The notes under the pieces: generated by a model
What the model was told of the DNA's origin: nothing
The model's database searches: none
What the model saw: only the letters and a program-made list of their open reading frames with translations
Part shown: positions 12,246 through 12,898 of the stretch, piece after piece
Layout of the letters: each line of letters starts with the position of its first letter
Numbering within the stretch: position 1 is the stretch's first letter
Program-made: the position numbers and the translations under genes
NCBI GenBank assembly: GCA_951801155.1
Contig: CATOLK010000019.1
Span: forward strand, 1-12,898
Reading direction: 5' to 3'
Length of the DNA stretch: 12,898 nt
Origin: an uncultured Rickettsiales bacterium
GTDB taxonomy: Bacteria > Pseudomonadota > Alphaproteobacteria > Rickettsiales > UBA1997

Positions 12246-12610
12246 TTGGAAGTAGAATATAAGCCGAATTCTGTATTTGATAATCATTAATCTAGAATTA
12301 TAATTACTTATAATTTCAAGCTACCCACCATGATGTTTTGCGTGAAGAATGCACTTTGTATATAAATACAACACATCTTTTTTGGTATTACTTCTAGTAG
12401 GGTTTATAAACAAATTACATCACTGTATTTGTAGTAAGCTCTTACCTCACTTTTTCACCCTTACCTTTCGGCGGTATATTTTCTGTTACACTTTCCGTGA
12501 GATTACTCTCCGTGATCGTTAATCACTACTATTTCTTCAAGAAGTCCGGACTTTCCTCTTATTTTCATCTATAAAAAAGAAAAATAAGCGATTATCTGTT
12601 CTACTTCCAA
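12246..12610 (-). ncRNA. rnpB: RNase P RNA (M1 RNA), type A
   Basis: The catalytic RNA that removes 5' leaders from pre-tRNAs, about 365 nt. The two ends pair as helix P1: TTGGAAGTAGAAC at the 5' end against TTCTACTTCCAA's equivalent near 12246-12258. The universal CR-I block GAGGAAAGTCCGGAC is at 12558-12544. The ACAGAA and CCGCC-x-x-AAGG-TAAGGGTGAAA blocks lie around 12486-12450, followed by GAGGTAAGAGC (about 12448-12438). An AAACCC segment with a diverged AGCAAGACCAAA-like sequence lies near 12408-12380, and GGGTAGCTTG near 12327-12318. The 3' block AATTCGGCTTAT is at 12270-12259. It is convergent with plsY and has its own promoter and terminator. Helical extensions are AT-rich, but the core looks intact. 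Confidence 0.95.
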
Positions 12611-12614
12611 TTTG

Positions 12615-12643
12615 ATTATAATAAATAATTACCTGTTTGTCAA
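12615..12643 (-). promoter_or_regulatory. Perfect consensus promoter of rnpB
   Basis: On the minus strand TTGACA (12643-12638), a 17-bp spacer and TATAAT (12620-12615) predict a start near 12608, which coincides with the 5' strand of RNase P helix P1. The agreement between promoter and RNA end supports both calls. Confidence 0.85.
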
Positions 12644-12652
12644 GAAATTTTT

Positions 12653-12679
12653 ATATATAGGTACTGCTCACTTATATAT
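12653..12679. repeat. Small inverted repeat just upstream of the rnpB promoter
   Basis: ATATATAGGT (12653-12662) and ACTTATATAT (12670-12679) are complementary at 9 of 10 positions around ACTGCTC, starting 9 bp beyond the -35 box. It may be a protein-binding site or only AT-rich noise. Confidence 0.3.
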
Positions 12680-12741
12680 CAAATTATTAAATAATTAAAA
12701 TATTTTTATTATTTATGTTTATTTTATTAATTTCCATTTAT

Positions 12742-12790
12742 TTACGTCATTCCAGATTAGATTTTCTAAACTATAAATCGCTAAGAAATT
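12742..12790. repeat. Palindromic intergenic repeat, partial copy (right edge)
   Basis: TTACGTCATTCCAGATTAG followed by ATTTTCT (12742-12767) is an exact inverted match to the right flank and arm of the full left-edge element; the other arm (to about 12790) is degenerate. Confidence 0.75.
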
Positions 12791-12832
12791 GTATTCTCGA
12801 ATAACAAGATAGTTTTTATTATTATTTATTCC

Positions 12833-12898
12833 TTCATTTTCCGTTATTTACGTCATTCCAAATTAGATTTTCTTGTAAGCTTGTCTTACTAGAAAATC
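12833..12898. repeat. Palindromic intergenic repeat, copy cut by the right edge
   Basis: Inverted relative to the copy at 26-81 and nearly identical to it: ACGTCATTCC, then AAATTAGATTTTCT, GTAAG/CTTAC arms around CTTGT, and AGAAAATC at the very last base. One base differs over about 55 nt. Its flank TTTCCGTTATTT also matches the flank of the partial copy at 111-161. The outer end of the element lies beyond the window. Confidence 0.85.

Overview
The window is a very AT-rich stretch of bacterial chromosome from what looks like a host-associated alphaproteobacterium, most likely Rickettsiales or a similar intracellular lineage. The pointers are an alphaproteobacterial-type SspB, a YfgM-like TPR membrane protein of the alphaproteobacterial pattern, large Sel1-repeat and degenerate ankyrin-repeat proteins of the kind found in intracellular bacteria, and the low GC. 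Everything here was read by eye; no database search or alignment was run, so the taxonomy is an inference.

Layout, left to right. Positions 1-265 hold a palindromic repeat and a second, partial copy, with no gene. A large Sel1-repeat protein (266-2818, minus) follows. Next is a minus-strand pair: a multi-pass membrane protein with PiT-transporter-like motifs (2955-4007) and, upstream of it, a YfgM-like single-anchor TPR protein (4031-4663). Divergent from these are a HIT-family hydrolase (4713-5048, plus) and then a 987-residue ankyrin-like/coiled-coil protein (5155-8118, plus). A MurC-type Mur ligase (8280-9692) comes next. A tight plus-strand gene series then encodes an unrecognised membrane protein (9762-10928), SspB (10932-11462) and PlsY (11464-12051). 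RNase P RNA lies convergently on the minus strand (about 12246-12610) with its own promoter and terminator. The right edge (12740-12898) carries two more copies of the palindromic repeat, inverted relative to the left edge.

The most interesting observation is that the two big repeat proteins, whose N-terminal scaffolds are unrelated (Sel1 repeats versus coiled coil plus degenerate ankyrins), share a C-terminal domain of about 270-330 residues that I do not recognise. Its landmarks are a GFGG motif, an F-[ED]-x-x-GF motif, a K-x-x-P block and a KNSFE-x-x-x-x-VR block. Both genes have near-consensus sigma70 promoters. This looks like a modular, possibly secreted, effector-like family. The other genes are housekeeping: cell-wall precursor synthesis (MurC), phospholipid synthesis (PlsY), proteolysis adaptor (SspB) and tRNA processing (RNase P). 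Several promoters match TTGACA / TATAAT closely, mostly with a 16-bp spacer, which makes transcription units easy to predict in this genome.
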